Below are positions 35,701 through 43,874 of a stretch of DNA of 64,000 nucleotides, piece by piece. Origin of the DNA: an uncultured Clostridia bacterium (GTDB lineage Bacteria > Bacillota > Clostridia > Christensenellales > Borkfalkiaceae). A program made the translations under genes and the position numbers. Each line of letters starts with the position of its first letter. Within the stretch, counting starts at the first letter, position 1. The stretch is from positions 124,001-188,000 of the forward strand of contig CAKQJE010000002.1 in NCBI GenBank assembly GCA_934247225.1, in the 5' to 3' direction. The notes below the pieces were generated by a model. That model saw nothing but the letters and a program-made list of their open reading frames with translations, was not told where the DNA came from and did not search any database.

Positions 35701-36408
35701 GGAATCAATTTCTTCGCTCATATTCCATGAAATGGTGTTAATGCCGTAAGTCATTACTACGGGACCTTCTATCACAGACAAGGTTTCACTCGCTTCCGAC
35801 GTCTCGCTTTCTAAATAATAATTATCACCTTTAGAATAAGAAAGACATTTAACGACTATGGAATAATCTCCCGTTGCAGACGGCGAAAAAGAATTCTTAG
35901 CATAAGTTACAAACTTTCCGCCGTTTACGCTTACGCCGTACCTGTATGCGTTTTCAACTTCTTCCCAAACTATACTATAATAATGAGTTTCATCATCGAG
36001 AGAAATAGTCGGTTTGTTAGGCGTAGCAAGTTTAGCAACATTTATCTCTTTGCTTGCAACGTCGCCTTTCTTCCCTGTATATACCGCTCTTACGTTTACG
36101 GTATACTTCTTGGGCTCGGTCAAATACGATGAAACGTCTAACGAAACGGATGAGCCCTTTTCTTCAATTCCCTCGGTCTTGTAATCAGTTCCGTCTAAAC
36201 TGAACTCATATCCGGTTGCTGACGAATCAGCCGTCCAACTTATCACACCATTCTTAAACGAAAGCGTTAACGTTTTCGTTTCGGTTGGCGTACTACCATT
36301 GGTGCTGTCATTATGGCATCCGTTGCCGCTGCTGTTCACGCAGCCGACAAACGCCATACAGCAAAGAACCATTATAAACGTTGTCAGTAATAAAAATATT
36401 TTTTTCAT
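32791..36408 (-). CDS. Very large modular surface lipoprotein
   Basis: 1205 residues with a lipoprotein signal (KKIFLLLTTFIMVLC, lipobox AFVGC) and a good GGAGG before ATG 36408. The N-terminal third has fibronectin-III-like strands (TLSFKNGVISWTADSSATGY, KYTVNVRAVYTG, NTISWNMSEEIDSYNVYVDG). The middle has carbohydrate-binding-module-like segments (KITYWVYVETAGDY, GYVMYIDDICYE). The last ~550 residues hold a tandem duplication: THDTWVAMTDGKGIVLSN recurs as THDTWLGFTDGKGFVLSN, each followed by a VYVSDISF/VYIGDVSI end. It lies just after a solute-binding gene, so it probably captures polysaccharide at the cell surface for the importer. Confidence 0.85.
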   Translation of the reverse strand: MKKIFLLLTTFIMVLCCMAFVGCVNSSGNGCHNDSTNGSTPTETKTLTLSFKNGVISWTADSSATGYEFSLDGTDYKTEGIEEKGSSVSLDVSSYLTEPKKYTVNVRAVYTGKKGDVASKEINVAKLATPNKPTISLDDETHYYSIVWEEVENAYRYGVSVNGGKFVTYAKNSFSPSATGDYSIVVKCLSYSKGDNYYLESETSEASETLSVIEGPVVMTYGINTISWNMSEEIDSYNVYVDGKLAKENVTSPLNMVTGDNPAITATGEYNIQLEAVKGSTSTWSNILEEFGTSNINANEIYSFDNRKWNLSNVQATGGIGYEISNEKYHGDSGYSLKITKAQQYNMVKYCADGINDIDFSKITKITYWVYVETAGDYEGETVPVSALPQVRYEALQYNNFTQSYPGTNVDAVPIGEWTKIEVPCRVYHEQVLIFTMATGAVLYGDNNIDGYVMYIDDICYEIDDYVVPDGTEYVSKFSNRGGWYDGGAYTELDFGEENANKTIVNLAFEVCGTASYNYSCPIGFVAFDQPTGKGENVIGWLSMDRALIADTNAWRKVTFHNLKLNEEGKIYITATLCPNPVTEDFVSFKIFFKLLEDDCLIETAENFLALTLRDEYKVDKTIAGVPYDYEIDVSSNTFVEVWSSMDGGATKNHNFIKTDISGMSYTYTVTKADGTAAEQHTIKRYADDQRYVFFTYATDEYYTLNIRVMNSHGGVDNKYVKINVDQSGNQSAVWFDMFEVSEGIYNAYIHAAGGNTAGLTYSVGLENSRYGHDRVLTLSNISSDAKILFSAESQSQAWFDGGKPQYYTLNITYYINSNGNKLTDYEIYNLIPKTYGSSWDCAGYTYETDKWITATYVYNKTVDGERVPLTHDTWVAMTDGKGIVLSNVTSYAGIEVYVSDISFGKTLPEYTPAAYELFKDNFIELEIASEWASKEDGIDYEIKAAAGKRIVLYHTDTDGTNYASDIVKSVGVNSSIDKVQYTIKNNSDALVAVANRQYSEKYYYLQTDASVEYYLLTIYCENDVGAYDEKIVKIVVNADETCALQTSTMTYEGTTQQGYYALPAHISGVTCGSEIGAEYGFGTMIKLSEIKEDAKALCGNDLINGKTYNTVKMWVYIDSAEHELTAEQIQGLTPKFFGDGWTCTSGYPTETDKWVELTFVHDTVVTHDTWLGFTDGKGFVLSNTTGHNDIVVYIGDVSISTVTE

Positions 36409-36438
36409 CTTTTATCCTCCTATTCATTGTTTTTATTG

Positions 36439-38022
36439 TTAATCAATATGATAACCGAATTTGTATAATGCGTCTCTGAAATATTGTTCGGTGAACATCG
36501 CCTTTTTATTGTTGTAAGAATCTAATGCGCTTACTCTGTCCGACGCATTAAGCGAGCCAAACTGTCTTTCTATGGTAACGCTTCCTGTGTCGATGCAAAG
36601 TTGAGATATCGCCTGTTTACCATACATATCAAAGAACGACTGCGAATTTTCATACAAATCCGCACATGAAGAAAGGAAAATAGATTCCGTATCGTTGCCT
36701 GTATAATAATTGTCATAACTATGTCCGGTTACGGGAACAAAGTTGCCGGAGCCTGTCTTTGCCACTATCTCTATTCCTTCGTCAGAATACATATATTCCA
36801 AAAACAATTTCGCAATCGTCTTATTCATTGCTATTTTAGGAATAACGGCCCCATGTGATGACGATAACGTATAAGAGATGCTCCTCGCTTCTTTTACTCT
36901 GTCAAAATCGGCTTGATTTACGTCGTAACTATCGCCCATTAAAGCGGTGCTGCCAGAGTCTATCGCTCTTATAAGTGCAGATAATTCAGAGTCGTCCGCA
37001 ATAGAATCACATCTATCTTTGATATCGCTTATTACAGGAACTTTCATAAGTCTGAATTTAAATGCAGGTCCGTCGGGATAAAGATCCTGCATTTCGTTAA
37101 GCATCCAAGATCCGTTTGCCATCATTGCGACTTCTCCGTCAAGAAACTTTATTTGGGCAGTTATGAAGCCGGTGCCCGTTGATCTGTTATAAATATAACC
37201 GTTTACAGGCGACAAAATCTCTTCACAAAGTTGCATTGCTTTAAGTTCGCCGTCAAGATATGCGCTGGATTTATCGTATACATAAGAGCCGTCCGCTTGC
37301 CTTACTTTGCCGACCTCCGCCATACGAAACTCTTCAACAGACTGATACTGCGCATACCAAGTCGTGTAGATAAACGTCCAATAATTACAATCAACGTCTC
37401 CGGAAAAAATTATCGGAGTGATACTGTTTTGTTTAAGACTCTTGCATAATTTGATAAATTCGTCAGAAGTTACGGGGATTTCGTCCTCGTCTACGAGGTC
37501 TGCGTTATAAGCAATGCCGTAAGGCGTGACGGATGTAGGCAAGAAATAGGTTTTATCGTTATTCTTGGTTTGAGCAATTTCCACAGAAAGCGGATCCATT
37601 TTTTCTCTTATAGTCTTACTCTCGTTTGTCCACTTATAATCGAGAACGTCAGTCAAATCTTCAAACTGTTCGGCATAATCGGATAATAGAGAATCGGAAA
37701 TATACACGTCATACTCTGCTCGACTTGAAGTTCCTACTATTTCCTGAAAAACAACTTTTCTAAGTGTGTTTGCGTTTACGTTAACGCTTACGTTGGGATA
37801 CTTTGCCTTGAAACCTTTAACTACGTTGTTGAGATAATCCTTCCCAAAGCCTCCTTCCCATAAACGAATATTTAAGTTTCCGCTTACATTCGTGATTTGG
37901 CCGCTTTCATCGGTCTTGATTTGTTCTTTCTCTCGACTTTTCTCTCCGCAGCCCGTAAAACATGCGAATGAGACAACTACAGCCATTAAAGCAATAAAAC
38001 AACTTTTAAACAACTTCTTCAT
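36439..38022 (-). CDS. Extracellular solute-binding lipoprotein (family 1)
   Basis: 527 residues, lipobox CFTGC after MKKLFKSCFIALMAVVVSFA, with AGGAGAT before ATG 38022. Family 1 features are LNIRLWEGGFGKDYLNNVVKGFKAKYP, VANGSWMLNEM-type (MMANGSWMLNEMQ) and PVTSDEFIKLCKSL. It is the binding protein expected for the two permeases at 39644-41533, from which it is now separated by an inserted IS110 element. Its transcription may depend on read-through or a new promoter. Confidence 0.95.
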   Translation of the reverse strand: MKKLFKSCFIALMAVVVSFACFTGCGEKSREKEQIKTDESGQITNVSGNLNIRLWEGGFGKDYLNNVVKGFKAKYPNVSVNVNANTLRKVVFQEIVGTSSRAEYDVYISDSLLSDYAEQFEDLTDVLDYKWTNESKTIREKMDPLSVEIAQTKNNDKTYFLPTSVTPYGIAYNADLVDEDEIPVTSDEFIKLCKSLKQNSITPIIFSGDVDCNYWTFIYTTWYAQYQSVEEFRMAEVGKVRQADGSYVYDKSSAYLDGELKAMQLCEEILSPVNGYIYNRSTGTGFITAQIKFLDGEVAMMANGSWMLNEMQDLYPDGPAFKFRLMKVPVISDIKDRCDSIADDSELSALIRAIDSGSTALMGDSYDVNQADFDRVKEARSISYTLSSSHGAVIPKIAMNKTIAKLFLEYMYSDEGIEIVAKTGSGNFVPVTGHSYDNYYTGNDTESIFLSSCADLYENSQSFFDMYGKQAISQLCIDTGSVTIERQFGSLNASDRVSALDSYNNKKAMFTEQYFRDALYKFGYHID

Positions 38023-38100
38023 AATAATCTCCTGTTACAATAATATTTGACCAGAAAAGTACTTCAATCCAGAAATGCTTTTCTTGTTCACTTATCTAAG

Positions 38101-38186
38101 CTATAATGGAAGTGCAAAGGTCTGACGTTTTTCTCCTTGTACTTATACGTACGTATATAAGACTGTCAGCCAATCTTCCATTATAG
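38101..38186 (+). ncRNA. Candidate IS110 bridge RNA core stem-loop
   Basis: Perfect 12-bp arms (38101-38112 with 38175-38186) enclose a second pairing (38119-38126 with 38165-38171, one bulge) and a palindromic apical segment around 38140-38160. Established work on IS110-group elements places a structured bridge RNA in the 5' non-coding end, with loops that recognise donor and target. This is the right position, but the transcript ends and loops are not proven; the full RNA probably extends toward 38298. Confidence 0.55.
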
Positions 38187-38298
38187 CGTTCGGTTTTGCA
38201 GGTAGAGCTTCGCGTTCGTGTCACTAAACAGATTGAATCGGTAATGTGTACTGATTGGTCGCCTTTACAAAAATTTCTTTTCTTGGAGGATTCCTATC

Positions 38299-39510
38299 AT
38301 GAACGCTGTCGGTATCGATGTTTCCAAAGGTAAATCTACCGTTGCCGTCCTGCGACCGAAAGGAGAAATTGTCCTTTCCCCATTCGATGTGTTTCACAAT
38401 CCAAAAGAACTTGGGGAGCTTGTCGCACTCCTTAAAAGTTTAGACGGTGAAACGAAAGTCGTTATGGAATACACCGGCAACTACTATTTACCTGTTGCTC
38501 AATTTCTCCAAAACAACGGATTCTTTGTTTCCGTAATTAACGCTATCCTTATTCACGACTACGGAAACAAATCTTTGCGTAAAGCCAAAACCGATAAGAA
38601 AAACTCTCTTAAACTCGATTCTTTCGCTCTCGATCGTTGGCTTGACTTGCCTTCTTTTTCTCTATCTTCCGATACGAAAAACCTACTTAAGTCCTACAAC
38701 AGACAGTACAACCAATACAACAAGTTAAAGATTATGCTCAAAAACAATCTCATTTCCTTACTTGACCTAACCTTTCCAAACGTCAATTCACTCTTTGCTT
38801 CGCCTCTTAGAAAGGATAACGGACACGAGAAATGGATTGATTTTGTCTTGAAATTTCCCCACGCAGAGTGTATTTCTAAGAAATCTTTATCTACTTTCTC
38901 TAAATCCTATCTTTCTTGGTGTCATAAAAACGGGTATCGTTTTTCCGAAAGTAAGGCACAAGAAATTCACGAATTTGCTTGTAATTGTTCCCCGTCTTTA
39001 TCCTTGAATGAAAGCACCTCCTTGCTTATTTCAAGCGCAATTTCTCAGCTTAATTGTATTGCCGAAACTCTTGCCAATCTCGCCTCCGAAATGAATCGTC
39101 TTGCAAGTTCACTTCCTGAATACAACGTTGTTATGAGCATGTTTGGCGTTGGCCCAGTTCTCGGCTCTCAACTGATTGCCGAAATCGGGGACGTTTCCCG
39201 TTTTCATAACAAACGCGCTTTGGTTGCTTTTGCCGGTTTGGACGCTCCGCCTTTTCAGTCCGGTAATTTTAACGCGCAATCTCGTTCTATTTCCAAGCGT
39301 GGCTCTGCTTCTCTCCGCAAAACTTTGTTTCAAGTAATGTCAGTTATCTTACAACAAGCCCCTGCGGACAACGCTGTGTTTCAATTTATGGACAAGAAAC
39401 GTTTTGAGGGAAAACATTTCTACGTCTATATGACCGCTACCGCCAACAAGTTTTGGAGAATTTATTATGCTCGCGTGACGGAGTTTCTTAATTCTTTACA
39501 AGTCGCTTAA
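38299..39510 (+). CDS. IS110-family transposase
   Basis: 403 residues with an N-terminal RuvC-like DEDD domain: Asp7 in GIDVSKGKS, Glu57 in MEYTGNY and Asp99 in KTDKKN. The fourth acid (normally TDxxD, position 102) is Asn here. The C-terminal Transposase_20 domain is clear (FGVGPVLGSQLIAEIGDVSRF, VAFAGLDAPPFQSG, SKRGSASLRKTLF) and holds the conserved Ser. GGAGG lies 10 bases before ATG 38299. Length is normal for the family. The Asn substitution may disable it. Confidence 0.95.
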   Translation: MNAVGIDVSKGKSTVAVLRPKGEIVLSPFDVFHNPKELGELVALLKSLDGETKVVMEYTGNYYLPVAQFLQNNGFFVSVINAILIHDYGNKSLRKAKTDKKNSLKLDSFALDRWLDLPSFSLSSDTKNLLKSYNRQYNQYNKLKIMLKNNLISLLDLTFPNVNSLFASPLRKDNGHEKWIDFVLKFPHAECISKKSLSTFSKSYLSWCHKNGYRFSESKAQEIHEFACNCSPSLSLNESTSLLISSAISQLNCIAETLANLASEMNRLASSLPEYNVVMSMFGVGPVLGSQLIAEIGDVSRFHNKRALVAFAGLDAPPFQSGNFNAQSRSISKRGSASLRKTLFQVMSVILQQAPADNAVFQFMDKKRFEGKHFYVYMTATANKFWRIYYARVTEFLNSLQVA

Positions 39511-39643
39511 CTTTCCTTTATTCAGCCTTTCCCAAGTCAACGCAACTGTGCTGACTTGCTTTTGCTCGCAATCTTTTCGCTTGAAAATTTTTTGAATTTT
39601 CTCGTTTATTTTACTTGACTTTTATTTGCAGGTCTTTTATTTT

Positions 39644-40507
39644 TTAGCCTTTTAATCCACCGATGCTTATATTACCCATCATCTTATCTTGGAAGATGGC
39701 AAATACGACCAAAATCGGCGCAACACACACAAACAACCCTGCAAACAAAACAGGCATATTCCCCGTTCGCATTGCCGTCTCGTTATATCTGAATAACCCC
39801 GTTGCCAAGGTTAATTTCTTTGGTAAATACAAAAGCGGGCTCATATAGTCGTTCCATTTACCAATAAACAACATAAGTCCGAGCGTAAACATAAGCGGTG
39901 TCGCTTGAGGACGCATTGCCTTAAAATATATCTGATAAAAATTTGCCCCGTCTATCTGCGCAGCCTCCGCATAAGACCATGATATATTCTTCCAGTAAGA
40001 ATGAAAAAGTATTAAATTCATGCCGTATACATTAGTCGCAGTTATTAATATTAAGTATGAATTTGCAAGTTTAAGCGAATACATTAATCTATATGTCGAA
40101 GCAAGCGTCGCTCCAATAGGTACGCTAATCATAAAAAGACACAAGCCATAAAGAAAATTCCTTCCTTTAAATTTGTATTTTGCCAACACATATGAATACG
40201 CACATGTGAATTCCATTGTCAAAAACGCACTTCCTACCGCAAACCAAATAGAATTCCAGAACATTCCGAAGAATGAAATATCACCATCGGATATCTCCCT
40301 TATAGCTCTTGCATAATTTTCAAACTTATACTCGAAAATTATGCCGAACATATTGTTCCAATATACTTTTGCACCTTTAAAAGATGAGATAAAACCCCAA
40401 ACGAGCGGATAGATAAGCATTAAAGCATAAATTGAAAAGAATATAAAGACTATTAAATAAATTATTAACCCTAATTTACCTTTCTTGATTAAAGTATTTT
40501 TTCTCAT
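39644..40507 (-). CDS. Carbohydrate ABC transporter permease, MalG type
   Basis: 287 residues from ATG 40507 (AAGGTG upstream; GTG 40513 overlaps that site). It has multiple membrane helices, the EAA loop EAAQIDGANFYQIYFKAMRP and the C-terminal MMGNISIGGLKG typical of the family. It pairs with the MalF-type permease immediately upstream. The gene ends close to the right end of the IS110 insertion, which separates it from its binding protein. Confidence 0.95.
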   Translation of the reverse strand: MRKNTLIKKGKLGLIIYLIVFIFFSIYALMLIYPLVWGFISSFKGAKVYWNNMFGIIFEYKFENYARAIREISDGDISFFGMFWNSIWFAVGSAFLTMEFTCAYSYVLAKYKFKGRNFLYGLCLFMISVPIGATLASTYRLMYSLKLANSYLILITATNVYGMNLILFHSYWKNISWSYAEAAQIDGANFYQIYFKAMRPQATPLMFTLGLMLFIGKWNDYMSPLLYLPKKLTLATGLFRYNETAMRTGNMPVLFAGLFVCVAPILVVFAIFQDKMMGNISIGGLKG

Positions 40508-40516
40508 ATCCACACC

Positions 40517-41533
40517 TTAAAACTCTACTGTCTCAATCTTGTTGATTAGCTTATTAATAATAAGTGCAATCGGCAAAATAATTACGCCTTTCAATAAACC
40601 TAACGCACCACCTATTCCTTGATCCGCTTTTGTCATCGTTGCCGTCAATACATACTCATAATAACCAAGGTCATAAGTTCCGTATGAACCACCGGTAAGA
40701 AGCAGTGCATGTCCTCCGGCGCTGAATATCCCAGTAAACATAAGCATCATCATAGTCAAAATAAACGGACCAACTATCGGTAAAACTATATGGATAAACT
40801 CCGTAACCGGCGTTGTCCCATCAAGTTGCCCAGCCTCGATAACATCTATCGGTATACGGTTATACGCCGCAAGCCAATATAAGAAATTGCCGCACAACCC
40901 AAAATAGAAATTATAAAACAACATAGTATTGAATGCATACTTCGAATCTGCAAGAAAAAGCACGTCTTTTATTCCGAAAACTTTTTCCCAAATTATCTGC
41001 ATCTGCCCACCATCGCCAAACAAGGCCTTGAAAAATGCGGCAAGTATAACGCCGGATATTATCCCCGGGAGAAAGAATACATATCTAAAGAACTTATACC
41101 CCCAAATCTTTTTCCATATAAAATAAGACATTACTATGCTTATCGGCGTCAGGAGAAAGAAACTGAAAGAGAAGTATTTTAGAGTATTAAACAGCGATTC
41201 AATAAACAATCCCCCACCGGCGCTGAATTGTCTGAACAAGTAAGTAAAGTTATAAAAATCGTAAACTTTACTTCCGTCTGTCAAATAGTGTTCAAATGCA
41301 ATAGGAACCGATTGAATAGTTCCATAAACCCAAAACACAATAAGATCCACGATAGGAATTATAAGAAATGACCAAATACTCAACAGTTCAGCTGTTTTTC
41401 GCCTTTTTTGCAAACGTATCTGCGATTTAGTATCGTTCGCAATTACTTTCTCTTTTCTATGAAACAGATTATGGACAGATACGCTAACCCCATATAAAAT
41501 ATCTTTGATTTTTTGTTTTATCCGTGTAAACAT
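40517..41533 (-). CDS. Carbohydrate ABC transporter permease, MalF type
   Basis: 338 residues from ATG 41533 (GGAGAAT just upstream; the longer frame from 41584 would overlap the previous gene). It has a cytosolic N-terminal 50 residues and then about six helices. The EAA-type loop reads EAGQLDGTTPVTEFIHIVLP, with Gly in place of the second Ala. It forms the importer with the permease downstream and, originally, the solute-binding protein beyond the IS110. Confidence 0.95.
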   Translation of the reverse strand: MFTRIKQKIKDILYGVSVSVHNLFHRKEKVIANDTKSQIRLQKRRKTAELLSIWSFLIIPIVDLIVFWVYGTIQSVPIAFEHYLTDGSKVYDFYNFTYLFRQFSAGGGLFIESLFNTLKYFSFSFFLLTPISIVMSYFIWKKIWGYKFFRYVFFLPGIISGVILAAFFKALFGDGGQMQIIWEKVFGIKDVLFLADSKYAFNTMLFYNFYFGLCGNFLYWLAAYNRIPIDVIEAGQLDGTTPVTEFIHIVLPIVGPFILTMMMLMFTGIFSAGGHALLLTGGSYGTYDLGYYEYVLTATMTKADQGIGGALGLLKGVIILPIALIINKLINKIETVEF

Positions 41534-41549
41534 ATATTCTCCGTTTATT

Positions 41550-43499
41550 TTACCAAGTCGCAGGCGACGTCCTAAACTCATCAATATCGTTGGTGTTTTT
41601 ATTTTGGTTAATCGTCTTTTCTCTATAAAGATACCAAGTGCCGAACTTCTTTATGGAAATATACAACTGTCTGTTCCTTTCCACCAGTTCATCTCTTTCC
41701 GCTGCCGTACCATATTTATACCTGTTTTTAAACGTGAAGAATAATTCTGTAAACGTTAAGTGTATCCTCGATTTCTGAACCCTAAGAATTTGCTCATCGT
41801 CGGCAGCTGCCTCTGCCTCGTCAAACAATTCCTGACAATGATTTATCCATTCAAGGTCATATTCGTGCGTGTCCTCGTCAAATTCAAACGGTAAAAACTT
41901 GTCGGCAAGTCCATTTACATCAAATTCTCCGCCTGTCTTATTGCAATAATCGACTGCGACTTCTTTAATATAATTTATATATTCAAGTATCTTCTCTCCA
42001 CTCTCTTCTCCATAATATCCGTAGCAAAAATCTTGCATATGATATAGATATTCGCTATATGTCATCGCCGGATTAAACGCAAGCTTCGACAAGAGATAAG
42101 TTCTCAATTCAGGAAACTCTCCGTTTTCCCTGCCCCAACCTTCGTAATATATAGCCTTTGCATTGTTTTCGTAGAAAAACTTTGTATTATAATAAATCGT
42201 ATCGAAATTCGGGATGGGGGTATAGTGATTTTGATATGAAACGATATAATTCCATATAAACATGGTTTTTGATATCGAACTCCACGTCTGTATTCTTGAC
42301 TTTGCTTTTTCGAGTTCCTCACAATCGTTCGTATGAATATTGCACATGTCGGTACACACACGCATTATAACGTTATCATGAGGAACGACACCCTTGGGAG
42401 TATCCTGGCTGCTTAATCCATAAGAAAGCGTTTCAACATACAACTTTCTATCAGGATAATCTCTTTCAACTCTTTCCGCTATTTCGTTTACAAAATTCAA
42501 TAACGTTCCGCTTGCACCATAATTCTCGTAACTTGCGACGCAGTTATCGCAATAGCAAAATTCATGGTTATCATTTAGCGACACAGAAATCATATTTGCA
42601 ATTCTATTCGAATCAAGTATTGTTTTTACATTTGAATATACAACTTCTAAAGCCCCCTCGCTGGTAAGGCACGGCTGTTTTGGCGTTCTTGTTCCGTTAT
42701 AAAGCGCAAAATATTCGGGGTGCGCAGAGAAAAGGCTTTCCGGCAAAAACGTGCTCATTGTGTGCACAAGCAATTTGTCCGGCCCCGCAAATCCTGCAAA
42801 CCCACCGTACTTCTTATTATTTTTAAGCGCCGAACGCATAAATCCGGAATTGATACCACACCTGACCGCAAATTCCGCATCGAGTATTGCGTTATCCATT
42901 ATTATTTCTCTGTATATAAATGGCGGAACAAACTTCTCGTCAATATTTGCCGGAACAAACACATCTTCCTCTCCCGGTATTTTCTCAACAGTTTTTGTAT
43001 AGAATCTATACCCAAGGCGATACAAATAATCATAAACGCCATATATAAGGCCTCTGGAATCATTGCCTAAAATAAACATTTTTTCTTCGGATGATTTTAT
43101 GTGATACCCTTCTTGTCCAAGCACAGTTATATCATATGACTTTGAAATACCCCTGTTTGAACGACCTATGACAATCTCGAAATCAGTCTCAGGTGTGTCG
43201 TCTTTCACAATCGGAAGAGTTGAACCAACTGACTTATTTATATATGTGCTTAATATCTCCGCCGCATATTTAGTCGCTTCACCGGCATTAGCAGAATAAA
43301 CGATAGTATAATCCCTTATATCTTCACCATTGCTCTTAATTTCAACCGGATCGTATGGGGTTTCATTTCCAGATAGCTTATTCGTTTCACTGTTTTGATT
43401 AGAAGGTCCCCCACACGATGTCAAAACACAGGAACACAACAGTATTATGGCTACGATACGTGCCATAATTGTATAAGAAAATTTTTTCTTTGATCTCAT
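41550..43499 (-). CDS. DUF4838 lipoprotein, glycan-processing
   Basis: 649 residues, lipobox VLTSC, AAAGGAG before ATG 43499. The domain order is an N-terminal alpha-glucuronidase-like fold (FEIVIGRSNRGI, SRGLIYGVYDYLYRLGYRFYT) followed by a DUF4838 barrel (SLFSAHPEYFALYNGTR, ISVSLNDNHEFCYCDNC, FIWNYIVSYQNHYTPIPNF). It is the extracellular paralogue of the cytosolic DUF4838 protein at 30503. As first gene of the locus, behind a consensus promoter and divergent from an AraC regulator, it probably attacks or binds the polysaccharide outside the cell. Confidence 0.9.
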   Translation of the reverse strand: MRSKKKFSYTIMARIVAIILLCSCVLTSCGGPSNQNSETNKLSGNETPYDPVEIKSNGEDIRDYTIVYSANAGEATKYAAEILSTYINKSVGSTLPIVKDDTPETDFEIVIGRSNRGISKSYDITVLGQEGYHIKSSEEKMFILGNDSRGLIYGVYDYLYRLGYRFYTKTVEKIPGEEDVFVPANIDEKFVPPFIYREIIMDNAILDAEFAVRCGINSGFMRSALKNNKKYGGFAGFAGPDKLLVHTMSTFLPESLFSAHPEYFALYNGTRTPKQPCLTSEGALEVVYSNVKTILDSNRIANMISVSLNDNHEFCYCDNCVASYENYGASGTLLNFVNEIAERVERDYPDRKLYVETLSYGLSSQDTPKGVVPHDNVIMRVCTDMCNIHTNDCEELEKAKSRIQTWSSISKTMFIWNYIVSYQNHYTPIPNFDTIYYNTKFFYENNAKAIYYEGWGRENGEFPELRTYLLSKLAFNPAMTYSEYLYHMQDFCYGYYGEESGEKILEYINYIKEVAVDYCNKTGGEFDVNGLADKFLPFEFDEDTHEYDLEWINHCQELFDEAEAAADDEQILRVQKSRIHLTFTELFFTFKNRYKYGTAAERDELVERNRQLYISIKKFGTWYLYREKTINQNKNTNDIDEFRTSPATW

Positions 43500-43725
43500 A
43501 TAAAACTCCTTTAACTTTATTAGTTTTAGCCATTGAGCTTAAAAAACAATTTAATTACCATAATTTGATAACAAATTTTGCCATTTTAACTATTATTCAA
43601 TTACTAAGATACTTGTTGTTCGGTTTGAATAAATTTTAGTCATTACAATTGTTGAATTTTTAGTTTTAGGGAATATAAAAACCTTTTCCAATTAAAACTT
43701 TGACAAACACCCAATGACTGTTTTT

Positions 43726-43754
43726 ATTATAAAATTTATATTATAACATTTCAA
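43726..43754 (-). promoter_or_regulatory. Sigma-A promoter of the glycan-utilisation locus
   Basis: Minus strand: TTGAAA (43754-43749), 17 bases, TATAAT (43731-43726). Predicted start is near 43719, with a leader of about 220 bases to the DUF4838 gene. The interval 43500-43874 contains no gene; it is AT-rich and holds this promoter and the divergent regulator promoter. Confidence 0.75.
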
Positions 43755-43814
43755 TACATTAAATTGTCCGTATAGTGAACTATTTTGACTTTTAAATAAA
43801 ACCCAAAAAAAAAT

Positions 43815-43843
43815 TTGATATTTTTTTTACGATAAAGTATAAT
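43815..43843 (+). promoter_or_regulatory. Sigma-A promoter of the AraC regulator
   Basis: TTGATA (43815-43820), 17 bases, TATAAT (43838-43843). Predicted start is near 43850, with a 25-base leader carrying GAGGT before the ATG at 43875. Confidence 0.8.
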
Positions 43844-43874
43844 ATATTTATTAATTTTGATTTGAGGTTAAACA

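Larger units (their letters stand above)
38040..39640 (+). mobile_element. IS110-family insertion sequence (ends approximate)
   Basis: A single transposase gene is flanked by about 260 bases of structured left-end DNA and about 130 bases on the right. It lies between an ABC permease gene and its solute-binding gene, in the opposite orientation. IS110 elements have no terminal inverted repeats and need no duplication, so the exact ends cannot be read from one copy. Confidence 0.8.
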
